Assembly: GCA_963753245.1 (NCBI GenBank)
Contig: CAVWBK010000007.1
Location: 310,001-374,000 of the forward strand
Reading direction: 5' to 3'
Source of the DNA: VRUE01 sp963753245
Lineage (GTDB): Bacteria > Actinomycetota > Thermoleophilia > Solirubrobacterales > 70-9
Length of the DNA: 64,000 nt
Numbering within the stretch: the first letter of the stretch is position 1; each line of letters begins with the position of its first letter. Under the pieces are notes generated by a model, which saw only the letters and a list, made by a program, of their open reading frames with translations, did not search any database and was not told where the DNA came from. Below, one piece after another: positions 35,168 to 42,693 of the stretch. Position numbers and translations under genes: made by a program.

Positions 35168-36258
35168 GCGCCCCCAGCGCACCGCAGCTCCGCCTCGATC
35201 AGCTCACCGGCCTGCGGACGATTCTCGCCCCGGGACGCTCGGCGCGGCCCGACCAGTTCGCCTCGGGGGCCAACGGCGAGCGCGGAACGAAGGCCGAGGG
35301 CTGCCCCTTCTGCGAGGGACACGAGGACCGCACGCCAGCGGAGGTTTACGCGCTGGGGCGCGCTGACGGGCACCCCGACACACCGGGATGGAGGACTCGG
35401 GTGGTGCCCAACCTCTACCCAGCGCTCGCCGGCGCTCAGGGCGAGAGGTCGGCCGCGGAGCGTGGCGGCGCCGGGTCCACCACCGCCGCTGAGGCCGGCG
35501 CGTTCTCCAGCGGCGGCGACCCGCTGCTGGCCTCGCGGCGCGCCGGAGAGCCCGACCTCTTCGCCTCGCGGCCGGCGAGCGGCGTGCACGAGGTGATCGT
35601 CAACGCACCCGAACACGCGACCGCGATGTCTGAATTAAGCGACCAGGACTTCGCCGCGGCGATCGCGACCTGGCGCGAGCGGATGCGCACCCATCGCCAG
35701 GATTCCGCCTACGTACAGGTGATCGTCAACGAGGGCGGCGGGGCAGGGGCCTCGCTCGAGCACACCCACGCCCAGCTCTATGGGCTGCCCTTCGTACCTG
35801 CCGCGGTCGCGCGCGAGCGCGAGCGAGTCGGCGCCTACCGAGAGCGCACGGCGGGGGGCGGATTGCTCAGCGATGTCCTGGTCGAGGAGGTGCGCCGCAA
35901 GGAGCGCTTGGTCGCAATCGACGATGAGGCGGCGTTGATCTGCCCCTGGGCCTCGCGATCGCCGTTCGAGCTGCGCGTCGTTCCGCGTCGCGAGACGGCG
36001 GCCTTCGAGGAGGACGAGGTCGGCGTCGCGATGCTGGCCACAGCGCTGCGGACGCTGGGCGAGCGCTTCGGCGGCCCACCGGAGCTAAACCTCTGGGTGC
36101 GCACGGCTCCTCGCGGAGCGGAGAGCTTCCACTGGCACATCGACATCGCCCCGCGGCTCTCGATCAAGGCCGGTTTTGAGCTCGCCACCGGGGTCGACAT
36201 CAACATCTATCCGCCCGAGCGGGCCGCCGCGGACCTGCGGGAGTGCCTGGCAAGCTGA
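35164..36258 (+). CDS. GalT-like nucleotidyltransferase (HIT superfamily), probable CTG start
   Basis: The domain begins well upstream of the first GTG (35401): in frame are RLDQLTGLRTILAPGRSARP and a zinc-type GCPFCEGHEDRTPAEVY, as in galactose-1-phosphate uridylyltransferases. No ATG, GTG or TTG exists before 35401 in that frame, so CTG 35164, which overlaps the slipin TGA by 4 nt, is the likely start (364 residues). The catalytic HxHxQ is HTHAQLYG near residue 200, and FHWHIDIAP near 322 is a second metal or substrate site. The substrate could be a hexose-1-phosphate or ADP-glucose; no gal genes are nearby. Confidence 0.75.
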   Translation: MSAPSAPQLRLDQLTGLRTILAPGRSARPDQFASGANGERGTKAEGCPFCEGHEDRTPAEVYALGRADGHPDTPGWRTRVVPNLYPALAGAQGERSAAERGGAGSTTAAEAGAFSSGGDPLLASRRAGEPDLFASRPASGVHEVIVNAPEHATAMSELSDQDFAAAIATWRERMRTHRQDSAYVQVIVNEGGGAGASLEHTHAQLYGLPFVPAAVARERERVGAYRERTAGGGLLSDVLVEEVRRKERLVAIDDEAALICPWASRSPFELRVVPRRETAAFEEDEVGVAMLATALRTLGERFGGPPELNLWVRTAPRGAESFHWHIDIAPRLSIKAGFELATGVDINIYPPERAAADLRECLAS

Positions 36259-36585
36259 TCAGCCTGAGGCGCTGGGGGAGCCCACAGAGCCGGCGCTGAG
36301 AACGGCATTCAGGAGGCCGGGGAAGCGACGGTCGAGGTCCTGACGACGCAGGGTGCTGAGCCGGCAGGTGCCCTCGCGGCGCTGCTCGATCAGCCCGGCA
36401 TCGCGCAGCACGCGGAAGTGGTGGGTGCGGGTCGATTTGCCGATATCGAGAGCGAAACTGCCACAGGCGCGGGGTTCCTCGCTGGCGGCGAGCTCGCGTA
36501 CGATCCGCAGCCGCTGCGGATCGCTGAGGGCATGCAGAACAGCGGCGAGCTCGATCTGACTTGTGGTTGGCTGTGGGAAGCTCAC
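36259..36585 (-). CDS. ArsR-family winged-helix regulator
   Basis: The 108-residue protein has a wHTH (VLHALSDPQRLRIVRELAA, then DIGKSTRTHHFRVLRDAGLI, then a short wing EQRREGTCRLSTLR). One Cys (RACGSF) precedes the recognition helix and another (GTC) is in the wing; a classic ELCVCDL metal site is absent, so the signal may not be arsenic. GTG 36585 lies 6 nt from a perfect TATAAT, giving a leaderless mRNA. It is divergent from an MFS exporter that it probably controls through the inverted repeat between them. Confidence 0.85.
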   Translation of the reverse strand: MSFPQPTTSQIELAAVLHALSDPQRLRIVRELAASEEPRACGSFALDIGKSTRTHHFRVLRDAGLIEQRREGTCRLSTLRRQDLDRRFPGLLNAVLSAGSVGSPSASG

Positions 36586-36591
36586 CAGCGG

Positions 36592-36616
36592 ATTATAGTA
36601 CGCCGATCGTCGTACT
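36592..36616. promoter_or_regulatory. ArsR promoter and operator-like inverted repeat
   Basis: The reverse strand has a perfect TATAAT (36597-36592), 6 nt before GTG 36585. It overlaps an inverted repeat AGTACG (36597-36602) / CGTACT (36611-36616) with an 8-nt spacer. A further GTAC lies at 36620-36623. ArsR binding here would block its own promoter and probably the divergent MFS gene. Confidence 0.55.
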
Positions 36617-36682
36617 TTGGTACGGTGACCGTCGAACTATTGGTCTCACACCCCACCGACCCGAGTCGTTATTCCCTCTGAG

Positions 36683-38134
36683 GTGACTTCCCGCATGAGC
36701 CCAAGCCAAAACCGCCGCAGCTCAGACATCCTGATTCTCGTCGTCTGTCTGGCCCAGTTCATGGTCATCCTTGACATCTCGATCGTCAACGTCGCCCTGC
36801 CCTCGATCCGCAACTCGCTCGGGTTCTCCCAAACCGGCCTGCAGTGGGTCGTCAACGCCTACACCCTGGCCTTCGCCGGCTTTTTGATGCTCGGCGGTCG
36901 TGCCTGCGATCTGCTCGGCCGACGGCGCGTATTCCTCGTCGGCGTGACCCTCTTCTCCACCGCCTCTCTGGGCTGCGCGCTCGCCGACAGCCAGCCGCTG
37001 CTGATCGCCGCCCGCACGCTCCAGGGCCTGGGGGCGGCGATCATCTCTCCCGCCAGCCTGGCGCTCCTCACCGCATCCTTTGAGGAGGGTCGCGAGCGCA
37101 ACCGCGCGCTTGGCATCTGGGGCGCGATGGCCGGCCTCGGCGGCTCCGCCGGGGCCCTGCTCGGGGGAATCCTCACCCAGAGCTTCGGCTGGGAGGCGAT
37201 CTTTCTGATCAACGTGCCGATCGGCGCGGCGGTCGTCCTCGCCGGGCGCGCGATCATCCCGAGGTTCCAGGAGCTGGCCGCCGAGCGCCACTTCGACATC
37301 GCCGGCGCGGTTTTGATCAGCGGCGGGTTGAGCGCCTTCGTCTACGGCATCGTCCGCACCGACACGCTCGGCTGGGGCAGTCTCGGGGTACTCGTGCCGC
37401 TGCTCGCCGGCCTCGCGATGCTCGGCCTCTTCGCGCTGGTCGAGGGCAGGGTGGCCCGCGATCCACTGATCCCGCTGCGGGTCTTCCGCATGCCAGCGCT
37501 GCGCGCCGCGAACCTGATCATCGCCCTCCTTTTCGCCGGCATTTTCGCGATGTGGTTCTTCGTCTCGCTCTACCTGCAGCAGGTCCACCACGATGACGCG
37601 CTGGAAGCGGGCGTCGCCTTCCTGCCGATGACGCTCAGCATCGCCGGGGCATCGACGCTGGCGCCGCGGCTGGTCGAGCGCTTCGGCGTACGGCGCGTAC
37701 TGACCGTGGGGATGTCGACCGCCGGACTCGGGCTGCTCTGGCTCTCCGGGATCGGGCCCGAGACCAGCTACGCCACCGGGGTCCTGCCCGGCGGCGTGCT
37801 CGCCACGCTCGGTGCCGGCTCCTCGATGGTGCCGGCGACGATCGTCGCCGTGCGCGGCGTCCCCCAGCAGGAAAGCGGCCTGGCCTCGGGCGTGCTCAAC
37901 ACTTCGCGCTTGGCCGGCGGGACAATCGGCCTCGCCGTGCTCAGCACCCTGGCGACCTCGCGGACCGACGGTCAACTGGCCGCCGGCGTCTCGACCGGGG
38001 CGGCCTTCACCGACGGCTACCAACTCGCCTTCCAGCTCGGCGCGGCGCTCTGCATGCTCGGCGCGATCGCCGCGCTGACCCTGCTGCGCCGGCGCAGCGG
38101 CATCGGCGCGGCGGGGGAACCCGAACCGGCCTGA
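36683..38134 (+). CDS. MFS drug exporter, DHA2 (EmrB/QacA-like) family
   Basis: The 483-residue protein has 14 predicted transmembrane helices. Motifs are LDISIVNVALPSI (helix 1), GGRACDLLGRRRVFLVGVTL (motif A) and GLGAAIISPASLALL (motif C-like). The DHA2 family exports lipophilic drugs using the proton gradient. The start is GTG 36683 or ATG 36695. It is divergent from the ArsR gene, whose operator-like repeat lies between them, suggesting ligand-induced expression. The substrate is unknown. Confidence 0.88.
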   Translation: MTSRMSPSQNRRSSDILILVVCLAQFMVILDISIVNVALPSIRNSLGFSQTGLQWVVNAYTLAFAGFLMLGGRACDLLGRRRVFLVGVTLFSTASLGCALADSQPLLIAARTLQGLGAAIISPASLALLTASFEEGRERNRALGIWGAMAGLGGSAGALLGGILTQSFGWEAIFLINVPIGAAVVLAGRAIIPRFQELAAERHFDIAGAVLISGGLSAFVYGIVRTDTLGWGSLGVLVPLLAGLAMLGLFALVEGRVARDPLIPLRVFRMPALRAANLIIALLFAGIFAMWFFVSLYLQQVHHDDALEAGVAFLPMTLSIAGASTLAPRLVERFGVRRVLTVGMSTAGLGLLWLSGIGPETSYATGVLPGGVLATLGAGSSMVPATIVAVRGVPQQESGLASGVLNTSRLAGGTIGLAVLSTLATSRTDGQLAAGVSTGAAFTDGYQLAFQLGAALCMLGAIAALTLLRRRSGIGAAGEPEPA

Positions 38135-38146
38135 GGCGCGCCCCTG

Positions 38147-38152
38147 TAGGGT
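38147..38152 (+). promoter_or_regulatory. -10 box, leaderless ATG 38159
   Basis: TAGGGT, 6 nt before ATG 38159; no Shine-Dalgarno sequence. Confidence 0.4.
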
Positions 38153-38158
38153 CGGGGC

Positions 38159-38785
38159 ATGACCCCGAACGCCCGGCCAATCCCACGCTTCCTTGCCGAC
38201 AGCACCCAGGAGGGCATACCCCACGGCCGCTTCGCCGAAGCGCTGGGGGGCGCTTTCCGCGAGGCCTGCGACGCGCTCTCTGAGCTCCCCGAAGGGGTGC
38301 AGGGCACCGGCGAGCTCGAATGGTTCCCAGAGCGGGCCTGGGGGGGGCGCGTTTGGGTGCCCTGCAGCACCCGAGCCGAGGGGCCCAAGGGCGAGCTCGA
38401 GCTGTTCGGTCACGTCTCCTACGTGCAGCCCGAGTCTGGCGACCCCGGCGACCTGCGTGCCAAGGCCGATTTCACCGACGTTCTCGCCGAGGACAACGAG
38501 GACTGGAAAATCGACCTCAACGACGACGTGATCGGACGCTGGCGGGGAGAGAACGGCCGGGCCGGGGACGTCACCCTGGTCTGGGGCAGGCCGCTCCTGC
38601 AGGGCGCCGTCGCGGCGACCGCCGAGCTCGACGCCGAGACCGTCGATCAGGAAGCGATCTCCAATGAGCGCTTCACCCTGCTCGCCCTCGACGCCCTCGA
38701 GGGCTATGGCGATGAGATCTTTATGCAGGTCAAGCTCTGGAGCCGCAAAGCCAAAGAGTTGGCTTCGGAGAGCCTCTACGACTGA
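38159..38785 (+). CDS. Conserved hypothetical protein, 208 aa
   Basis: This is a soluble acidic protein with no signal peptide or membrane helix. Recognisable stretches are FAEALGGAFREACDALSELP, GKLELFGHVSYVQPES-like sequence and VDQEAISNERFTLLALDALE near the C-terminus. The composition is even and codon use matches the neighbours, so it is a real gene. The fold is probably alpha/beta. The family was not recognised and no metal or catalytic motif stands out. It has its own leaderless promoter and lies beyond the MFS gene, from which it is separated by 24 nt. Confidence 0.7.
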   Translation: MTPNARPIPRFLADSTQEGIPHGRFAEALGGAFREACDALSELPEGVQGTGELEWFPERAWGGRVWVPCSTRAEGPKGELELFGHVSYVQPESGDPGDLRAKADFTDVLAEDNEDWKIDLNDDVIGRWRGENGRAGDVTLVWGRPLLQGAVAATAELDAETVDQEAISNERFTLLALDALEGYGDEIFMQVKLWSRKAKELASESLYD

Positions 38786-39415
38786 TGGCGCCGGCGAAGC
38801 GGGACGGGTGCAGCGCTGCCCTCGCTCGGCGTCGCAAGAATCGGTCTCGGCGCGGGAGCGCTGTTTGCCCGCAGCCGAACCCTGAGGGCACTGCTCTTCG
38901 GCGAGACCGACGCCGCCGGGGGGAGCACCGGCTCAGACCCGGGCGTGGCGGAGGCTCGGCGGCTGATCGCTGCAAACTATCCCGGCTCCCCGGCTCGTAT
39001 ACCGCGGCGATAGCGGATCCGTGTCGCCCTCCCAGAGCGACCCTGTAGAAGACGCGCAAGGGCGACATGAAATAGGAGGCGCGGGTGTGGGGCGCATAGA
39101 TCCCGTCCTCGAGGCAGCCGGTGTGGACGATCCGGCGCTGGCCCGTAACCCCGCGCGAGAACCAGTGCGCCGTGAGCCCGGCGCGACGTGCGCCCGCCGG
39201 CAGCAGACCCGGTGAGCTGATTAGCTCGATCCCATCACGCCTGGTCTGCCCGATCGCGACCGGAGCGATCATCGGCAGCCCGTCGGAGCCCACCCCACCC
39301 GAGCGGGGCACTTCTGGGACCTAATCGCTTCGTGTCTAAACGCAGCCGTAGTTCGGCGCGCCGCTGATACCCGCTGATGCGGTGTTTTCCGCTATTTACT
39401 GCGGTTTGCTACCAG
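38786..39415. other. Remnant-rich gap, two broken coding traces
   Basis: On the forward strand 38816-39013 reads LPSLGVARIGLGAGALFARS, RTLRALLFGE and so on to TAG, a plausible membrane-protein N-terminus, but it lacks an ATG/GTG/TTG start (only CTG 38816) and stops after about 65 codons. On the reverse strand 39311 down to about 39020 reads like real protein (IELISSPGLLPAGARRAGLT, HWFSRGVTGQRRIVHTG), then turns into Arg/Ser/Pro-rich nonsense. Neither is a complete gene. Confidence 0.35.
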
Positions 39416-39483
39416 TGGAGCCAGCCGGGATCGAACCGGCGACCCGCCTTGCAAAGGCCGCCAGTTTCACCGGTAAGGCTGCC
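39416..39483 (-). pseudogene. tRNA-Ala(TGC)-like sequence with degenerate 5' half
   Basis: The reverse strand has a good T-arm (GCCGG-TTCGATC-CCGGC), a TTTGCAA anticodon loop with four of five stem pairs, and the 3' acceptor strand TGGCTCC plus A. The 5' part does not form a normal D-arm and the acceptor pairs only with a bulge (GGCAGCC). It is 68 nt, short for a tRNA. It looks like a decayed tRNA or a 3' tRNA fragment such as an att site leaves behind. Confidence 0.4.
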
Positions 39484-39520
39484 TACGTTCGGCTGTGGAA
39501 GTGAAAACGGGTCTGGGCAA

Positions 39521-39594
39521 TGCCCCGGGCCGGATTCGAACCGGCGACCTGTCGCTTAGGAGGCGACCGCTCTATCCTGCTGAGCTACCGGGGC
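39521..39594 (-). tRNA. tRNA-Arg (anticodon CCT)
   Basis: A complete 74-nt cloverleaf on the reverse strand. The acceptor GCCCCGG pairs with CCGGGGC plus discriminator A, and the D-arm contains AGCTCAGCAGGATAGAGC. The anticodon stem GTCGC/GCGAC holds loop CTCCTAA, and the T-arm is GCCGGTTCGAATCCGGC. CCA is not encoded. It reads AGG arginine codons, rare in this GC-rich genome. Confidence 0.95.
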
Positions 39595-39706
39595 TGGCTG
39601 GTCGAGATTATCCGGCTGCCCTCGACCGCTTGGGTAGGAACGTAGGTAGGAGCCGGGGGGAGCGAACGCTGCAAGCTCCGCTCGAAGACCGCACTGCTGC
39701 GGCCGC

Positions 39707-40147
39707 CTACGCCCCCAACGCCTCGGTGATCTCGGCGATCGCCGCCGCCTCAGGCTCGCTGGCTCCGCTCTCATCGCCCTTGGTCTTCGCGGCGGCGACT
39801 CGGTTTGCGAGGGAGATGACGAAGCGCCTGTAGGCCTCAAGCTCTTCCGGGGTCGCCTTCTGCTCGAGCAGGGCGATCGCTGCGCGGATTCGCTCCAGGC
39901 CGTGAGTCCTCAGCTCCTCGGGCGAGTGGGACTTGGTCTTGTCCATCTCCGGCTTGTGGGAGACGACCTCGTCGAGGAGCTGGGACTCGCCGTGCTCGGC
40001 GCGCGCCTCGGTGAAGGACTTGGCGATCGCGAAGATCTCGCGGAAGGTGCCGCCTCGTTCGGCGCTACTGACGATGATCCCAGCGCTGGTCGGCCCCTCG
40101 AGGACGACATCCCACTCCTCTTTGGTGAAGTCGGCACTACCGGTCAT
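39707..40147 (-). CDS. Conserved hypothetical protein, 146 aa
   Basis: This is a soluble, mostly helical acidic protein starting at ATG 40147, preceded by GAAGGAGAACC. The N-terminus reads FTKEEWDVVLEGPTSAGIIV and the middle FREIFAIAKSFTEARAEHGE; the tail is helical (EELEAYRRFVISLANRVAAA). The pattern WxxxxxGPxxAGxxV is shared with small actinobacterial proteins of unknown role. No catalytic site is visible. It lies next to tRNA-Arg on the same strand, and the adjacent gene on the other strand is divergent. Confidence 0.7.
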   Translation of the reverse strand: MTGSADFTKEEWDVVLEGPTSAGIIVSSAERGGTFREIFAIAKSFTEARAEHGESQLLDEVVSHKPEMDKTKSHSPEELRTHGLERIRAAIALLEQKATPEELEAYRRFVISLANRVAAAKTKGDESGASEPEAAAIAEITEALGA

Positions 40148-40439
40148 TGGTTCTCCTTCTCTGCGGCGGACGGTGGGTCGCCTGAACCTACTCCTCGACC
40201 CTGAATGACGGCGGTGCTGGTGCTGAGGTCGGCCCTGTCGAGCGTGCCGATCCCTTCGGTCCGGTCAGGCCGCGAAAAGTGGGCACGAATGACCACCGCG
40301 GTCTCTGCTCATGGCGCACTCGAGCTCCGCCTGGCCACTGAGCGGAGCGCCGGAATCGAGCCCCTGTCTTCCGAGCGACTTTGGCAATGCAATACCTTGC
40401 CTGAGTCGAAGCCGATCGAGCCCAATGAAAGAACGACCG

Positions 40440-40793
40440 ATGACAGTAATCCGCCTCAAAGCAAGCTTGACGCTCAGCGCTCTTGCTCTCGCCGCCGTCC
40501 TTGGCTGCGCTCTCCTTTCGGGTTGCGGCGGCTCGAGCAGCGCCAGCACCGCCGAAACCGCGAAGAGCGAAGTCGAATCGGGCGCCAAGAAGGTCGAAGA
40601 AGGCGTCAGGCAGGGAAGCGAAGAGGCCAAGCGGATCATCGAAGAAGCGAAGGAAAAAATCGAACACGGGGAAGGCAGCGGCAAGGTCAAGAAGGGCCTA
40701 AAGGAAGTCGAACAGGGTCTTAAGAAGGGACAGGCTCAGGGCGAAAAGGTGCTGAAGGAAGCGAAGAAGAGCTTCGAAGCACTGAAAAAGTAA
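40440..40793 (+). CDS. Small helical lipoprotein
   Basis: The 117-residue precursor has a signal peptide (LKASLTLSALALAAVLGCAL) and lipobox LLSGC (Cys29). The mature part is one long amphipathic, Lys/Glu-rich helix with 11-residue-type periodicity (AKKVEEGVRQGSEEAKRIIE, KVKKGLKEVEQGLKKG), like LEA or apolipoprotein-type helices. ATG 40440 is used; ATG 40425 is also in frame. It could spread on membranes or bind DNA or ligands. The hairpin after the stop suggests a monocistronic mRNA. Confidence 0.7.
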   Translation: MTVIRLKASLTLSALALAAVLGCALLSGCGGSSSASTAETAKSEVESGAKKVEEGVRQGSEEAKRIIEEAKEKIEHGEGSGKVKKGLKEVEQGLKKGQAQGEKVLKEAKKSFEALKK

Positions 40794-40801
40794 GCTGCTT
40801 G

Positions 40802-40821
40802 GACACCTCGATCCGGGTGTC
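40802..40821 (+). terminator. Hairpin after the helical lipoprotein gene
   Basis: GACACC (40802-40807) and GGTGTC (40816-40821) with an 8-nt loop, starting 8 nt after the stop at 40793. It is followed by AGCTCGCTT rather than a U-run. Confidence 0.35.
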
Positions 40822-40832
40822 AGCTCGCTTAC

Positions 40833-41042
40833 CTACACCGCCCAGGAGGCGTAGTGGACCCGCACCTCGGGATAGCCGAGAAGCTGAGTCAGTCCGAACC
40901 AGGCATGGCTCGCCAGGATATGGCCCTCGGCGTAGGCGGCCGGAGGGACGTTGACCTCAACCAGATGAACCTGCGGATCATCGAGATGGGCGGCGATCCA
41001 CGCTGGATCGACCAGGATCTCGCCCGGATCGGCGATGCTCAT
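40833..41042 (-). pseudogene. Internally deleted rhodanese (thiosulfate sulfurtransferase)
   Basis: The first 42 residues match the N-terminus of actinobacterial rhodaneses (ILVDPAWIAAHLDDPQVHLV, VPPAAYAEGHI). They join directly to a sequence matching the extreme C-terminus (SHAWFGLTQLLGYPEVRVHY, ASW), which in intact proteins lies about 200 residues further on. The central body and the catalytic Cys loop CRxGxRS are gone, so a 69-residue product would be inactive. A single in-frame deletion explains it. Confidence 0.6.
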
Positions 41043-41227
41043 CGCGAACCTGGGTCGGCGAACCCAGCCCGCCCAGCGCGGCGCGGGCGATCACCAGACC
41101 GGGTGATTAGGACAGGCATCGTTCATTCGTGCCCCGGGAGTCAGGGATTCGAAAGCAGACAGATCCCATGCCGATTCGGCACCCGCGGTGGATTTAGTTC
41201 GCCAGAACTGCAGGCAACCGCCTGCAC

Positions 41228-41956
41228 TCAGACGGCCAGCCGACCCGGCCGCAGCAAATCGGGGTCGTGTCCCGGTTGGATCCTAGCCCCAGCTTCTCTC
41301 ATTGCGTGGAGGCGTTCGGCTGAACGAAGCTGGTCCTCGTGACTGGCGGCAAACAGCGGAAAGCGATGGTCATCGAGAGTCTGGGCGTAGTGGATGACAT
41401 CGGCGCCGAGGACGAGGTCGCCGATCCGCACCGACTGGTGGCCGGGGGTGTGGCCCGGGGTGGCGAGCAGCTCGATCGAGCCGTCACCGAGCAGATCATG
41501 ATCACCATCGAGCAGGGTCAGGTGGGACGGCTCCCCGGCGTAGTCGCGCGGCTGAAAGAAGTTTTGCTCGATCGCCGCCGACTCCCGCCCGGCCTCCCAT
41601 TCGACGCGTTGGATGAAGACAGGAATCGACTCCGGGACAAGCGAGAGGCCCCCGACATGATCGAAATGCAGATGGGTGAGCACCAGTTTGGTCAGCGTGT
41701 CGAGATCGACCTGCTCGGCGATCGACTTTTCCTGCTCGAGTTCGAAGAGGGCGAGCGGGCCGGCGCCATAGCGCTCCTCGGCGTTGGCCGCTGCATCGGG
41801 GTGCAGGCCGGTATCGATCAGGATGCGCTCCACCTCGGTCTCGATCAGATAGGCCGGAACCGGGAAGCGGACGCGCCGCTCGGGGTCCTCCTCCCCCTCG
41901 CGCCACATGCCCGCAGCGGTGCTCATCCAGCCGACATTTAGCATTTCGACCTTCAT
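41228..41956 (-). CDS. Metallo-beta-lactamase-fold hydrolase, lactonase-like
   Basis: The 242-residue protein has the MBL motif LTHLHFDHVGG (zinc ligands H, H, D, H), a second ligand in LLATPGHTPGHQSVRIG and Asp in LVLGADVIHYAQ. The N-terminal MLNVGWMSTAAGMWREGEED and the overall pattern resemble AHL lactonases and related quorum-quenching enzymes, but the substrate is not certain. ATG 41956 is the best start; upstream frame sequence overlaps the divergent acyltransferase promoter and lacks homology. Confidence 0.8.
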   Translation of the reverse strand: MKVEMLNVGWMSTAAGMWREGEEDPERRVRFPVPAYLIETEVERILIDTGLHPDAAANAEERYGAGPLALFELEQEKSIAEQVDLDTLTKLVLTHLHFDHVGGLSLVPESIPVFIQRVEWEAGRESAAIEQNFFQPRDYAGEPSHLTLLDGDHDLLGDGSIELLATPGHTPGHQSVRIGDLVLGADVIHYAQTLDDHRFPLFAASHEDQLRSAERLHAMREAGARIQPGHDPDLLRPGRLAV

Positions 41957-42022
41957 CGCGAGAGGCAACCTACCCGCCCCAGGGACTAAATCCGTGCGGA
42001 AGCCATAGAACTCACGTCTGCG

Positions 42023-42649
42023 ATGCGCGAACGAACCCGCACATATGGCCTCGCCATGGCGCTCAACCGCCCGGTCGCCTGGTGGGGCAGGCTGCGGGTC
42101 CAGGGCGTCGACTCGCTGCCTCTGAGTGGCCCCCTGCTGATCGTCGGCAACCACGACAGCCACTGGGACCCGGTGATGGTCGGTATCGCCGCCCGGCGGC
42201 GGCGGCAGATCCGGGCGCTGGCCAAATCAACGCTCTGGGACGTCCGCGGCTTGGGCCCGATCCTCAACGGGATGGGCCAGATTCCGATCGAGCGTGGCGC
42301 GGGCGACGCGACAGCGCTGGCGCGGGCGATCGAGACTCTGCGAGCCGGCGCCTGCATCGGCGTCTTTCCGGAAGGGACCCGCTCGCGCGGCGAGGTGCTT
42401 CGCGCCCGCAGCGGCGTCGGTCGTCTCGCGCTTGAGGTGCCCGAGGCGCACGTCAGCCTGGTGGCGATCGAGGGGACGTCCGATCTGACCGGCTTTCCCC
42501 GCCGGCCCCAGCTCAGCGTTCGCTTCTTCGATCCGCTCGGCGGTCAGCCGCGAGCCGGAGAGGAGCCCGCGGAGCTCTCGGCCCGGCTACTGGCCGAGGT
42601 CCGTGCTCTGGTCCCACCATCGATCTCCTTCCGCAAGCGCTCGAGCTAG
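42023..42649 (+). CDS. 1-acyl-sn-glycerol-3-phosphate acyltransferase-like
   Basis: The 208-residue PlsC-family protein has the HX4D-type motif NHDSHWDPVM, motif II-like ALAKSTLW, and GVFPEGTRSRGE (motif III). Acyltransferases of this type convert lysophosphatidate to phosphatidate, but many paralogues acylate other lipids. There is one weak N-terminal hydrophobic segment, consistent with peripheral membrane attachment. It is divergent from the MBL-fold hydrolase gene. The length is normal for the short form. Confidence 0.82.
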   Translation: MRERTRTYGLAMALNRPVAWWGRLRVQGVDSLPLSGPLLIVGNHDSHWDPVMVGIAARRRRQIRALAKSTLWDVRGLGPILNGMGQIPIERGAGDATALARAIETLRAGACIGVFPEGTRSRGEVLRARSGVGRLALEVPEAHVSLVAIEGTSDLTGFPRRPQLSVRFFDPLGGQPRAGEEPAELSARLLAEVRALVPPSISFRKRSS

Positions 42650-42693
42650 GCGAGGACAGAGGTCGTGCGACCGCGCCTGAGAAGCTAGGGCGA

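Noticed and set aside
36722..38413. 563-residue reverse ORF opposite the MFS gene
   Set aside because: It has Gly/Arg/Glu/Asp-rich composition and no domain; it mirrors codon bias of the real MFS gene.
39377..39559. 60-residue ORF containing SNRRP-type phrases
   Set aside because: It is a translation of the tRNA-like and tRNA-Arg sequences in a frame that gives this known spurious pattern; not a protein gene.
41957..42163. N-terminal extension of the MBL hydrolase
   Set aside because: It overlaps the divergent acyltransferase start region and reads as low-complexity sequence.
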